From positions 248,001-312,000 of the forward strand of contig CBDBZO010000001.1 in NCBI GenBank assembly GCA_965213595.1: DNA of 64,000 bases, read 5' to 3'. The first letter of the stretch is position 1. Every line of letters starts with the position of its first letter. The DNA is from JBCCFC01 sp965213595. GTDB taxonomy: Bacteria; Chloroflexota; Anaerolineae; Caldilineales; Caldilineaceae. Under the pieces are notes generated by a model, which saw nothing but the letters and a program-made list of their open reading frames with translations, did not search any database and was not told the origin of the DNA. A program made the translations under genes and the position numbers. Shown here one piece after another: positions 1 to 7,501 of the stretch.

Positions 1-272
1 ACAAACTCGACGGGGGCATCAATCAAATCATCGAGGTACTCGGCCACGGGCTTGAGGCTGGCCTCCGGGTCGCGCTCGCCCTTGGGCCGGCCGAGATGGC
101 TCATCAACACCACCGATGCGCCGTTCTCCAGCAGATGCTCAATCGTCGGCAGCGCCGCCCGAATGCGCGTGTCGTCGCCAACCTGCCCGTTCTCCACCGG
201 CACGTTAAAATCAACGCGCATTAGCGCGCGCTTGCCCTGCCAGTCGATGTCGTGGATGGTTTGTTTGTTCAT
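1..272 (-). CDS. pgk: Phosphoglycerate kinase, N-terminal part (runs off the window)
   Basis: The minus-strand reading frame starts with an ATG at 272 and reads MNKQTIHDIDWQGKRALMRV, followed by DFNVP and, near residue 60, SHLGRPKG. These are the conserved N-terminal 3-phosphoglycerate-binding segments of phosphoglycerate kinase, the ATP-forming enzyme of lower glycolysis. Only about 90 codons are present and the 3' part lies left of position 1. It follows gap in the same direction after about 95 bases, the common gap-pgk arrangement, so co-transcription is likely. The 95-base spacer is AT-rich and contains repeats of a 'tttggattttgg' type. Confidence 0.95.
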   Translation of the reverse strand, partial: MNKQTIHDIDWQGKRALMRVDFNVPVENGQVGDDTRIRAALPTIEHLLENGASVVLMSHLGRPKGERDPEASLKPVAEYLDDLIDAPVEF

Positions 273-367
273 AGCAATTCCATTTTGGATTTTGGAATTT
301 AGATTTTGGATTGGTTGGTCAACGACAATTGACTCTTCGAGACAATCCAAAATCTAAAATTGCAAAT

Positions 368-1378
368 CTAAAATCCTTTGTCCGCAATATACTTCGCCAA
401 ATCCACCACCCGCACCGAGTACGCCCACTCGTTGTCGTACCACGTGATCACCTTGACCAAATCGCCGTAAAAGGCCGTGAACTCGGCGTCGATGGTGCTG
501 CTGTAGGCGTTGCCCTTGTAGTCGCTGCTCACGAGCGGCTCGCGGCTGACGGCCAGCACGCCCTGCATAGGCCCGGCGGCGGCTTCGTCCAACGCGCTCA
601 GCAGATCTTCCGTGCTGCCGGGGGTTTCCACCTTTGCCACAAAGTCCACCACGCTCACGGTCGAGGTGGGCACGCGCATGGCCATGCCGTCAAACTTGCC
701 CTCCAGCTCCGGCACGACAAGCGACACGGCTTTGGCGGCGCCGGTGGTGGTGGGGATGATGTTCATGGCGGCGGCACGGGCGCGACGCAAATCCTTATGC
801 GTCAGGTCCAGGATGCGCTGGTCGTTGGTGTAGGAGTGGATGGTGGTCATCACGCCCTGGATGATGCCGAAGGAATCGTTGACGACCTTGGCAGCAGGCG
901 CGAGGCAGTTGGTGGTGCACGACGCGTTGCTAATCACGTTGTGGTTTTGCGGATCGTACTGCTCCTGGTTGACGCCCATGCAAACTGTGATATCCGGCCC
1001 CTTGGCGGGTGCGCTGATAATCACCTTCTTGGCCCCGGCGTTGATGTGCATCGACGCCTGCTCTTTCGAGGTAAAAATGCCCGTGCTCTCGATCACGAGC
1101 TCCGCGCCCAGATCGCCCCAAGGCAGCTTGCTCGGATCGCGCTCGCTCAGCACCTTCACGCGGTCGCCGTCGATGATGATGTCGCCGCCGTCGACGGAGA
1201 CGTCGCCGTCATAGACGCCGTAGTTGGTGTCGTATTTGAAGAGGTGGGCGTTGGTTGCCACGTCGCTCAAGTCGTTGACGGCGACGAGATCAAACTCGCC
1301 GCGATACTTCTCCAAAAGTGCTTTGGTTACCTGGCGTCCGATGCGGCCAAAGCCGTTGATTCCAATTTTTGTAGCCAT
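368..1378 (-). CDS. gap: Type I glyceraldehyde-3-phosphate dehydrogenase
   Basis: Converts glyceraldehyde 3-phosphate, NAD and phosphate to 1,3-bisphosphoglycerate in the cytoplasm. The protein is 336 aa, normal for the family. The dinucleotide-binding loop INGFGRIGR is at residues 7-15, the catalytic Cys154 lies in SNASCTTNC, and the C-terminal WYDNEWAYS signature is present. A longer reading frame extends 36 codons upstream. I chose the ATG at 1378 because it gives the canonical MATKIGINGFGRIG start and is preceded by a good AGAGGAGAC ribosome site. It lies upstream of pgk on the same strand. Confidence 0.97.
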   Translation of the reverse strand: MATKIGINGFGRIGRQVTKALLEKYRGEFDLVAVNDLSDVATNAHLFKYDTNYGVYDGDVSVDGGDIIIDGDRVKVLSERDPSKLPWGDLGAELVIESTGIFTSKEQASMHINAGAKKVIISAPAKGPDITVCMGVNQEQYDPQNHNVISNASCTTNCLAPAAKVVNDSFGIIQGVMTTIHSYTNDQRILDLTHKDLRRARAAAMNIIPTTTGAAKAVSLVVPELEGKFDGMAMRVPTSTVSVVDFVAKVETPGSTEDLLSALDEAAAGPMQGVLAVSREPLVSSDYKGNAYSSTIDAEFTAFYGDLVKVITWYDNEWAYSVRVVDLAKYIADKGF

Positions 1379-1631
1379 GCTGTCTCCTCTGCTGTCCGGG
1401 GCGGGATTAAATTTTTGGGTAAATTTATGGATTGGGGCACGGGATGGGCTGTGCCAAATTTTGTGGATATGGAAGCAGTGTAACAAATAATTGGGCGGGG
1501 TTCCGTTTGTTGGGTTCCGGTTTGGCTAACGGGTTGCCGTGTGAAAGCGTCCCCGGCGCGCCATACGTTGTCTGCATACCCTACATCACTTGGCGCGTGC
1601 CGGGGACGCGGCTCCCTCATCCGCTCGATTC

Positions 1632-3008
1632 TTACGCGCGCAGCTCCTCGTAGACCGCCATCAGCCGCGCGGCCAGCTTTTCCGCATCGTGCTGCCACGG
1701 CTGATCGTCGCGGATGAGATCGCCCGTGAAGAGACGGTAGTCGGCGGGGGGCGCTTCCCCACGCTCGCTTGGCAGGGCGACCCACTCGCCGTGGCCCAGC
1801 GGCAGTTCGGCGCGCGCGTGGTTGGCCAACACGTTGGGGAAGGCTTCCCCCGCGTGCCGGCGCAGCTGCGCCACGTGGTCGCTCACGGAGAAGCCGTCCG
1901 TCTCGCCGCGCTGGGTGAGCACGTTGCAGACGTAGACGCGGGGCACGGGCGCGGCACAAATGGCGCGCTGGATGTCGGGCACGAGCAGGTTGGGCATAAC
2001 GCTGGTAAAAAAGCTGCCCGGGCTGGCGACGATCAGGTCGGCGCGCAGGATGGCCTGGATGGCTTCGGGATAGGCGCGCGGCACATCCGGCTCCAGGAAG
2101 ACGCGCTCGATGCGCCCCTCGGCTTCGGGAATTTGGCTCTCGCCACGCACCGTTAGCCAGCGGGTTTCACGTTCTCCCCGCTCATTTTCGCGCTCGCCGC
2201 TAATTTCCGCACAAAGCGTGATCTGCTCCAGCGTGCTCGGCAGCACGCGCCCGCGCACGGCCAGCACGCGGCTGCTCTCGGCAATGCCCGCCTCGAAGCT
2301 ACCGGTGATGGCGGCCATGGTGGTGATGAAAAGGTTGCCAAAGCTGTGGCCAGCCAGCTCGTTCGCGCCGTCGCCCAGGTGGGCCGCGTCGCCGGAGGCA
2401 AAGCGGTATTGAAACAGCCGCGTCACCAGCGCTTCGGCTTCGCTGAGGGCGGCGATGTTGTTGCGAAAATCGCCCGGCGGCAACATGCCCAGCTGCCGCC
2501 GCAGGCGCCCGCTGCTGCCGCCGTCGTCCGCCACGGTGACGATGGCGGTGAGGTGGTCGGTGTACGCGCGCAGGCCGCGCAGCAGCTTGGGCATCCCCGT
2601 GCCGCCGCCGATGGCCACGATGCGCGGCCCCTGGCTGCCGCGGTGTCGCCGCACGAGCAGATCGGCCATTTCGCGCGGATTTGGCGTGCGCTGGGCGGGC
2701 AGCACGGCGTCGACCAGGCGACGGTTGACCTGCCACAGGCTGTACGCCGTCGCCGCGACGCCCAGCGTTAGCAGCCCCGCAGCGCGCACCCAATCCGGCA
2801 GAAAGCGCAGGGCCAGGACGTAGACAAAATCGGGCAGGCGATTGTTAACGTAGGCGCTCACCACCAAGAAGGCAATGCCCACGCCGCCAATCACAATGCC
2901 GAATAGCAGCAGCAGCAGCCAGCGCTTGAGCCCGAGGCCGGGCCGCAAAAGCTGACCTAAAAAATTTGAGCGGGTGGAGCGCTTGAATGGTTTGCGAAAG
3001 TGCGTCAT
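1632..3008 (-). CDS. yvcK: YvcK/CofD-like gluconeogenesis factor with N-terminal membrane hairpin
   Basis: UPF0052/YvcK family protein of 458 aa. In other bacteria these bind UDP-sugars and influence cell-wall synthesis and growth on gluconeogenic substrates. The nucleotide-binding core starts with GGGTGMPKLLRGLR at residues 134-147, followed by TVADDGGSSGRLRR (158-171) and PGDFRNNI (178-185). Before it are two hydrophobic segments (about 30-55 and 62-90), a membrane hairpin that short YvcK proteins lack but that is common in Chloroflexota and Actinobacteria-type versions. The start lies only 12 bases from the start of the divergent lipoprotein gene, so each promoter must sit inside the other gene. 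Confidence 0.9.
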   Translation of the reverse strand: MTHFRKPFKRSTRSNFLGQLLRPGLGLKRWLLLLLFGIVIGGVGIAFLVVSAYVNNRLPDFVYVLALRFLPDWVRAAGLLTLGVAATAYSLWQVNRRLVDAVLPAQRTPNPREMADLLVRRHRGSQGPRIVAIGGGTGMPKLLRGLRAYTDHLTAIVTVADDGGSSGRLRRQLGMLPPGDFRNNIAALSEAEALVTRLFQYRFASGDAAHLGDGANELAGHSFGNLFITTMAAITGSFEAGIAESSRVLAVRGRVLPSTLEQITLCAEISGERENERGERETRWLTVRGESQIPEAEGRIERVFLEPDVPRAYPEAIQAILRADLIVASPGSFFTSVMPNLLVPDIQRAICAAPVPRVYVCNVLTQRGETDGFSVSDHVAQLRRHAGEAFPNVLANHARAELPLGHGEWVALPSERGEAPPADYRLFTGDLIRDDQPWQHDAEKLAARLMAVYEELRA

Positions 3009-3011
3009 AAT
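2983..3011 (+). promoter_or_regulatory. Putative promoter for the divergent lipoprotein gene (near-leaderless)
   Basis: TTGAAT at 2983-2988 and CATAAT at 3006-3011 are separated by 17 bases, a plausible sigma-70 pair inside the 5' coding part of yvcK. The lipoprotein ATG at 3021 is only nine bases beyond the -10 box, so a transcript would have almost no leader. No Shine-Dalgarno sequence is visible in front of that ATG, which agrees with leaderless initiation. Inference from sequence only. Confidence 0.4.
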
Positions 3012-3020
3012 TTAAGCACT

Positions 3021-4565
3021 ATGTTATCTCATTCCCATCAAAAAATCTATTGGCTGCTGCTCGTGCTGGCAACCAGCGCCTGCAGCCTGGCGCAGGCGGA
3101 CGTGCCCGATCTCAACGTCGACCTGACCGAGCAGCTGCCCGCCAGCTGGACGCCGGTCGAGCAGCTGGTTCCCGTCAACATCGATGGCGATCCGCGCGTC
3201 GAGTATCTGCTCTTGTTTCGCTACGGCGACGAAAGCGGTCCGGTTGGCGCGGCCATTTTTGATGGGCAAGGCGGCGCGCCCACGCGGGACAACGGCGACG
3301 GCACAGACGCCGGGGCGGGCAACGCTGGGGGCAACGCTGGGGGCAACGCCGAGCCCGAAACAGCGCCGGATGTGGAGCTGGAAAGCAGCGATCCCAACCT
3401 CTTCTTGCAGATGGTGGGCTACCGGCTGCTGCCGCGCTACTGGGAGTTAGAACGCTTCGAGCCACTCACCGTGCCGGCGGGCGACGTTTCGCTTGTCGAC
3501 CCGCTGGCGGATGTGCTCGTCGAAAACACGCTGCCCCAGTTTGTCGCCACGCCCGGCAGCGCCGACAACCTGGACGTCTTTGCCGTCAGCGCCGGTGCAC
3601 CCTTTGTGGTGCAGGGCGGCGAACTGCTGCTCCAGGGCGGCAACACCCACCTCACCAGCGTCTGGTGGGACGCGGCGGAGCAGGATTACCAGATCGCGCA
3701 GGTCTACGCATCGGGTGGCCTGCAGGCACACCGCTGGTCGAGCGTGGCCAACGAAGGGGCGCTGCTCTCGGTAGAAGGAGACGTGCGGCTCTTTGATCGA
3801 AGCTGGCTCTGCCGCCGCTACCGCTTTGAGCGCCGCGTCTTCCTGGGCGCTCCGCCCGCGAACGAAGATGAGATAGAGACTGACGTGGAGATAGAGACAG
3901 ACGTTGACCCCGACGCCGATGCGCCGGACGAGGCGCTGGTCGAAGTTGAGGTGGAGGCCGATGTCGAGGCAAGGAATGGCGCGCGGCCCGTGGTCGCCAT
4001 TTGGTACGACCAGCGACCGCTGGGCATTCGCTTCTGCGGCGAAATTCCGGAGCAGCCCTTCTACCCCGAAGCCGTGGCGCTCGCCTATTTTTTAGCGCCG
4101 GAAACGCGCGATTACCTCGTCGACCAGGGCGAGAACGCGCAGTCGCCCGCCGTGCTGCAGGAGATTATTGCGCCATTGAGCAGCCAAACGGAGCCGGACG
4201 ACACCACGTTTATTGGACGCCGCGTGCTGGACGTGCGCACGCGCGCCACCCTGCCCGGCCCCAACGTCGCCGCCGCTGCCGCGCCCGGCAACCCGCCATC
4301 CAACGCACGCCTGCTGCCCGTTGTCTGCATCGACTTCTTGGACGGCTTTGAACGCACAGAAGGCACTGGCGATGCCGCTCAAGCCACCACCTTTGCCCAG
4401 CGGCGACAGGTGCTCTTCACGCTCACCTATCGCGTCCCCGTGGAGGACACGCTGGATGACGCCCTGCGCATCCTCAACGTGCGCGACGTGAGCGGCCCGA
4501 TTGGCCTCGTACCGCCGTGCGAGCTGCTCGTCGATCAGCGCCCGCCAGCGACGGATGCGCCGTAG
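3021..4565 (+). CDS. Probable lipoprotein of unknown function
   Basis: 514 aa if the ATG at 3021 is used; a GTG at 3000 in the same frame would overlap yvcK and is less likely. The N-terminus has a hydrophobic signal (YWLLLVLATSAC) ending in a Cys that could be lipidated, although Thr rather than Leu or Val stands at -3 of the lipobox. The next stretch, VNIDGDPRVEYLLLFRY, resembles the 'D.dgd...E.lvlyry' opening of Chloroflexota surface proteins. There is a low-complexity Gly/Asn-rich insert near residues 90-115 and an acidic Asp/Glu/Val repeat near 290-320. I recognise no catalytic motif. Convergent with the sugar kinase gene downstream. Confidence 0.75.
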   Translation: MLSHSHQKIYWLLLVLATSACSLAQADVPDLNVDLTEQLPASWTPVEQLVPVNIDGDPRVEYLLLFRYGDESGPVGAAIFDGQGGAPTRDNGDGTDAGAGNAGGNAGGNAEPETAPDVELESSDPNLFLQMVGYRLLPRYWELERFEPLTVPAGDVSLVDPLADVLVENTLPQFVATPGSADNLDVFAVSAGAPFVVQGGELLLQGGNTHLTSVWWDAAEQDYQIAQVYASGGLQAHRWSSVANEGALLSVEGDVRLFDRSWLCRRYRFERRVFLGAPPANEDEIETDVEIETDVDPDADAPDEALVEVEVEADVEARNGARPVVAIWYDQRPLGIRFCGEIPEQPFYPEAVALAYFLAPETRDYLVDQGENAQSPAVLQEIIAPLSSQTEPDDTTFIGRRVLDVRTRATLPGPNVAAAAAPGNPPSNARLLPVVCIDFLDGFERTEGTGDAAQATTFAQRRQVLFTLTYRVPVEDTLDDALRILNVRDVSGPIGLVPPCELLVDQRPPATDAP

Positions 4566-4598
4566 GAGCGAGACACCTTAAATTTACCTTGCGGTGTC

Positions 4599-5597
4599 CT
4601 AGCGCCGCAGCGCCGCCCCCGCTTCCTCTTCCATTACCGACGCGACTTCGGCGCGGCGAAAGAGCGGAATATCGCCGCGGATGGTGCGCTTGACGGCGGC
4701 GGCGGCCACGCCCCACTTGAGCGCGCGTCCAAGTTGCGCGCCGTTTTCCGTTAGGTCGTCCTCCCCCAGCAGGTAGCCATACAAAAAGCCCGCGGAAAAC
4801 GCGTCGCCGCCGCCCAGCCGATCCACCACCTCGGAAGGATAGGCCGGCTGGTGCAGCACTTCCCCATCTGGCTCGCGCGCCATCGCCCCCTCGCCGCCCA
4901 TCGTCAGCACAATCGTCGCCTGCGGGTAACGCTTCGCCAGGCGTGCAATAAGCTGCTCGGCGGCTAAATCACCCAGTTCATAGATCAACTGGGCGTCGCG
5001 CAGGGGGAAAAAGAGCAGGTCGGCGGCTTGGGCAAAGGGCTCGCAGCCATCGCGCGCTTCGCCTGGCGACCAGAGCTTGGCTCGGTAATTCTGGTCAAAG
5101 CTGACTAGCCAGCCCGCCGCCTTGGCCAATTCAAGCGCGCGCCGGGCCGTCGCGGCGGCGGCTTCCCCAATCGCGGGGGTGATGCCGGTGAGGTGCAGCA
5201 GGCGCGCGCCCTTCTCAACGAAGAGATCGCTGGGCAGTTCGTCCGGCGTCATCAGGCTGATGGCGGAGTCGGCGCGGTCGTAGATCACGCTGCTGCCGCG
5301 CGGCGCTTTGCCCTCCTCCAGGAAGTACAATCCCAGCCGATCCGTCTCGCTCCACACCACGTGCGAGGTGTCCACGCCGTAGCGCATCAGCGTGTCGGCG
5401 ACGAGGTGGCCGAGCGCACTCTCCGGCAAGCGCGACAGCCACGCCACGTTCAGCCCCAGCCGCGTCAACCCCACGGCGGTGTTGGATTCCGTGCCGCCAA
5501 TTTCGATGTCAAACGAGATGGCCTGTTCGATGCGCTTAAAATCGGGCGGGGTCAACCGGATCATCGTCTCGCCGAGGGTGACGACATCATAAGACAT
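4599..5597 (-). CDS. PfkB-family sugar kinase, probably 2-keto-3-deoxygluconate kinase
   Basis: Ribokinase/PfkB-fold kinase of 332 aa that phosphorylates a sugar or sugar acid with ATP. The N-terminal GGTESNTA (34-41) and the C-terminal signature DRLGGGDAFSAGF (259-271) with catalytic Asp265 are both present. The opening VVTLGETMIRLTPP and the FDQNYRAKLWS segment resemble 2-keto-3-deoxygluconate kinases more than ribokinases or fructokinases, but the exact substrate cannot be read. An AAAGGAG site precedes the ATG. The gene stands alone, with its own promoter and an inverted repeat just upstream. Confidence 0.85.
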   Translation of the reverse strand: MSYDVVTLGETMIRLTPPDFKRIEQAISFDIEIGGTESNTAVGLTRLGLNVAWLSRLPESALGHLVADTLMRYGVDTSHVVWSETDRLGLYFLEEGKAPRGSSVIYDRADSAISLMTPDELPSDLFVEKGARLLHLTGITPAIGEAAAATARRALELAKAAGWLVSFDQNYRAKLWSPGEARDGCEPFAQAADLLFFPLRDAQLIYELGDLAAEQLIARLAKRYPQATIVLTMGGEGAMAREPDGEVLHQPAYPSEVVDRLGGGDAFSAGFLYGYLLGEDDLTENGAQLGRALKWGVAAAAVKRTIRGDIPLFRRAEVASVMEEEAGAALRR

Positions 5598-5634
5598 AAA
5601 TTACTCCTTTGCGATGGGAGAGGGGAAAGAAATT

Positions 5635-5659
5635 GCCCGTGAGTATAGCACTCACGGGC
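5635..5659. promoter_or_regulatory. Inverted repeat, candidate operator of the sugar kinase gene
   Basis: GCCCGTGAGT at 5635-5644 and ACTCACGGGC at 5650-5659 are perfect inverted halves with a 5-base centre. The site overlaps the -10 box and start-point region of the kinase promoter, the usual place for a repressor of a sugar-acid catabolic gene. No regulator gene is adjacent. Confidence 0.5.
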
Positions 5660-5669
5660 GGGCTGTCAA
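5642..5669 (-). promoter_or_regulatory. Promoter of the PfkB kinase gene
   Basis: On the minus strand TTGACA (5669-5664) and TATACT (5647-5642) are separated by 16 bases. Both hexamers are close to consensus. The predicted transcript starts about 35 bases upstream of the kinase ATG. Confidence 0.6.
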
Positions 5670-5694
5670 TTTGGTAACTGGCGGCGGGGCGGGC

Positions 5695-5891
5695 TGTCAT
5701 TTCGAGCGGGTCGACGAGTTGAGTAAGCAGACGAGCCCTCATCAGCGAGAAATCTTTTTGCCGTTTCCCCCTGACAGCGAATCGTACGCAAGAATGAGGG
5801 CGCGATTCAGTTTTAGGGAAGCCATTCACAAGATTCTTCGCTGGTTTTCGTTCACAGATTCCCTTTCTTCGTCGACTCGCTCAGAATGACA
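5695..5891. repeat. 197-bp MITE-like element with 24-bp terminal inverted repeats
   Basis: The left end (5695-5718) and the right end (5868-5891, reverse complement) match at about 20 of 24 positions, both beginning TGTCATT and continuing GAGCG.GTCGACGA. The interior codes for nothing convincing. A one-ended fragment of the same type (ttcgttccgctcgaaatgac) lies near 33450-33475, so it belongs to a dispersed family. Confidence 0.6.
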
Positions 5892-5950
5892 TTTCGTCCT
5901 CAAACTGGGTTGTATCCGGCGGATAACGTAAATCTGCGACGGGTTGTTGG

Positions 5951-6808
5951 TTATCCACCCACAATCTGCCCACCGTTCGGATGCAGCGTTTGACCAGTAA
6001 TATAGGACGATTCCGTCGAGGCGAGGAAAACATAACACGGCGCGACTTCGGAGGGTTGCCCCGCGCGACCCATTGTCGTATCCGCACCAAATTCGCGGAC
6101 CTTTTTCTCATCAAAGGTAGCCGGGATCAGCGGCGTCCAAATCGGACCGGGCGCGACGGAGTTGACGCGAATGCCTTTGTCCGCCAGATTTTGCGAGAGC
6201 GAGCGCGTAAAGGCCACGATGGCCCCCTTCGTGGCCGAGTAGTCGAGCAGACCGGGGCTGCCCTGAAAGGCTGTCACCGAGCAGGTGTTGATAATGGTGT
6301 CGCCCTCGCTCAGGTGCTCGAGCGCGGCTTTGCTCAAGAAAAAGTGGGCGAAGATATTGGTGCGGAAGGTGCGCACGAGCTGCTCTTCGGTGATGTCGGT
6401 CAGCTGCTTCTGCGGGTGTTGCTCCGCGGCGTTGTTGACCAGTACATTCAGCCCGCCCAGCTCCGAAACTGTCTGCTGCACGACATCCTGGCAGAACGAT
6501 TCCTCGCCCAGGTCGCCCTCTATCAGTAGGCAGCGCTGGCCTTCCTGCTCGACCAGCTCCTTGGTCTTCTGCGCGTCTTGGTCTTCGCTCTTGTAGACAA
6601 TTGCCACGTCCGCACCCTCGCGCGCGAAGTAGACGGCCACCGAGCGCCCGATGCCGCTGTCGCCGCCCGTAATCAGCGCGACCTTGCCCTCTAGCTTGCC
6701 CGAACCGCGGTAGTCGCTCTTGACCACTTCCGGCTCCGGGCGCATCTCGTGCTGCTGGCCCGGCAGCGTCTGCTGCTGGGCGGGAAATTCTGCCTGTTTA
6801 TCTGCCAT
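5951..6808 (-). CDS. SDR-family oxidoreductase, general-stress (YghA/YdaD) type
   Basis: Short-chain dehydrogenase/reductase of 285 aa. The Rossmann motif TGGDSGIGRS is at residues 47-56, NNAAEQHP around 125, and the catalytic Ser177, Tyr190 and Lys194 lie in the order S...YSATK. The charged Gln/Pro-rich extension of about 40 residues before the Rossmann fold (PGQQHEMRPEP) is typical of the YghA/GSP39-type stress SDRs rather than of FabG. The natural substrate is unknown; NAD(P)-dependent reduction of an aldehyde or ketone is the family reaction. Alone on the minus strand. Confidence 0.9.
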   Translation of the reverse strand: MADKQAEFPAQQQTLPGQQHEMRPEPEVVKSDYRGSGKLEGKVALITGGDSGIGRSVAVYFAREGADVAIVYKSEDQDAQKTKELVEQEGQRCLLIEGDLGEESFCQDVVQQTVSELGGLNVLVNNAAEQHPQKQLTDITEEQLVRTFRTNIFAHFFLSKAALEHLSEGDTIINTCSVTAFQGSPGLLDYSATKGAIVAFTRSLSQNLADKGIRVNSVAPGPIWTPLIPATFDEKKVREFGADTTMGRAGQPSEVAPCYVFLASTESSYITGQTLHPNGGQIVGG

Positions 6809-6966
6809 CAGTTTGCTCCTGCTTTGACTTCGATTTCACTTTGGACTACCTGTCGAAGCGTTCAGTGTGGCAGCAAACTGTGTCGATGACCATGTGATTG
6901 GATGAAGATTCGCGGCACAAATGTAGATACAAACCTAATGGGCAAGACCATCGGCCGCGGCACGGC

Positions 6967-7419
6967 TCAGTAAGCGGTGATATACGTGTTCAGCGTGTCG
7001 TAGGGCAGGAACTTGATCTGCTGCTTCTGCAAATCCAGCTCAATGCCCATCGCCTCCATCGGGATCACGCCGAGCAGCGGGTCGGCATCGTTCGGCAGCT
7101 CGACACACTCGACAACTGTCTCGCGCCCGCCGAGTTGCACTTTAACATTCTGGTAAATCCCTCGTTCGCTTATGCCCGACGCCGTGGCGACAGCAACTCG
7201 TCGCGTGCTTATTAAGCCAAGTTGCTCAATGTAGCGTTTGGGGAGGCAGAGCGTTGTCGCCCCCGTATCCATCAGCACATCTTGCAGGTGAATTTGCCGT
7301 ACTTCCTTGTCCTCAATAAAGCCCCTCCTCTCTAATACATCATCCTCGTTGTTCACAATCGTCATCTCTGCCGTCACTTTGCCCATTTTCTTTACCACTG
7401 GTTCTGCTATGATTTGCAT
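6967..7419 (-). CDS. Retropepsin-like aspartyl protease domain protein
   Basis: A small protein of 150 aa with a single aspartic-protease motif, DVLMDTGATTLCLP, catalytic Asp51, followed by the hydrophobic flap-like region and a LLGVIPMEAMGIELD segment resembling the ILG..ME motif of clan AA proteins. Such single-domain proteins would act as dimers. The ATG at 7419 follows an AAAGGG site; an internal Met12 is an alternative start. No signal peptide, so it is probably cytoplasmic. No partner gene is obvious. Confidence 0.8.
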   Translation of the reverse strand: MQIIAEPVVKKMGKVTAEMTIVNNEDDVLERRGFIEDKEVRQIHLQDVLMDTGATTLCLPKRYIEQLGLISTRRVAVATASGISERGIYQNVKVQLGGRETVVECVELPNDADPLLGVIPMEAMGIELDLQKQQIKFLPYDTLNTYITAY

Positions 7420-7501
7420 GACGAGCCCTTTCTAGCTTCTCGACTTTTCTAACCGAGAACCAACCATTGTTCACGCCTATTATACACCAAGCGACGCTCG
7501 C

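Noticed and set aside
311..1483. 390-codon plus-strand frame
   Set aside because: Mirror of gap; His/Val/Asp-rich composition without motifs, as expected for antisense of a GC-rich gene.
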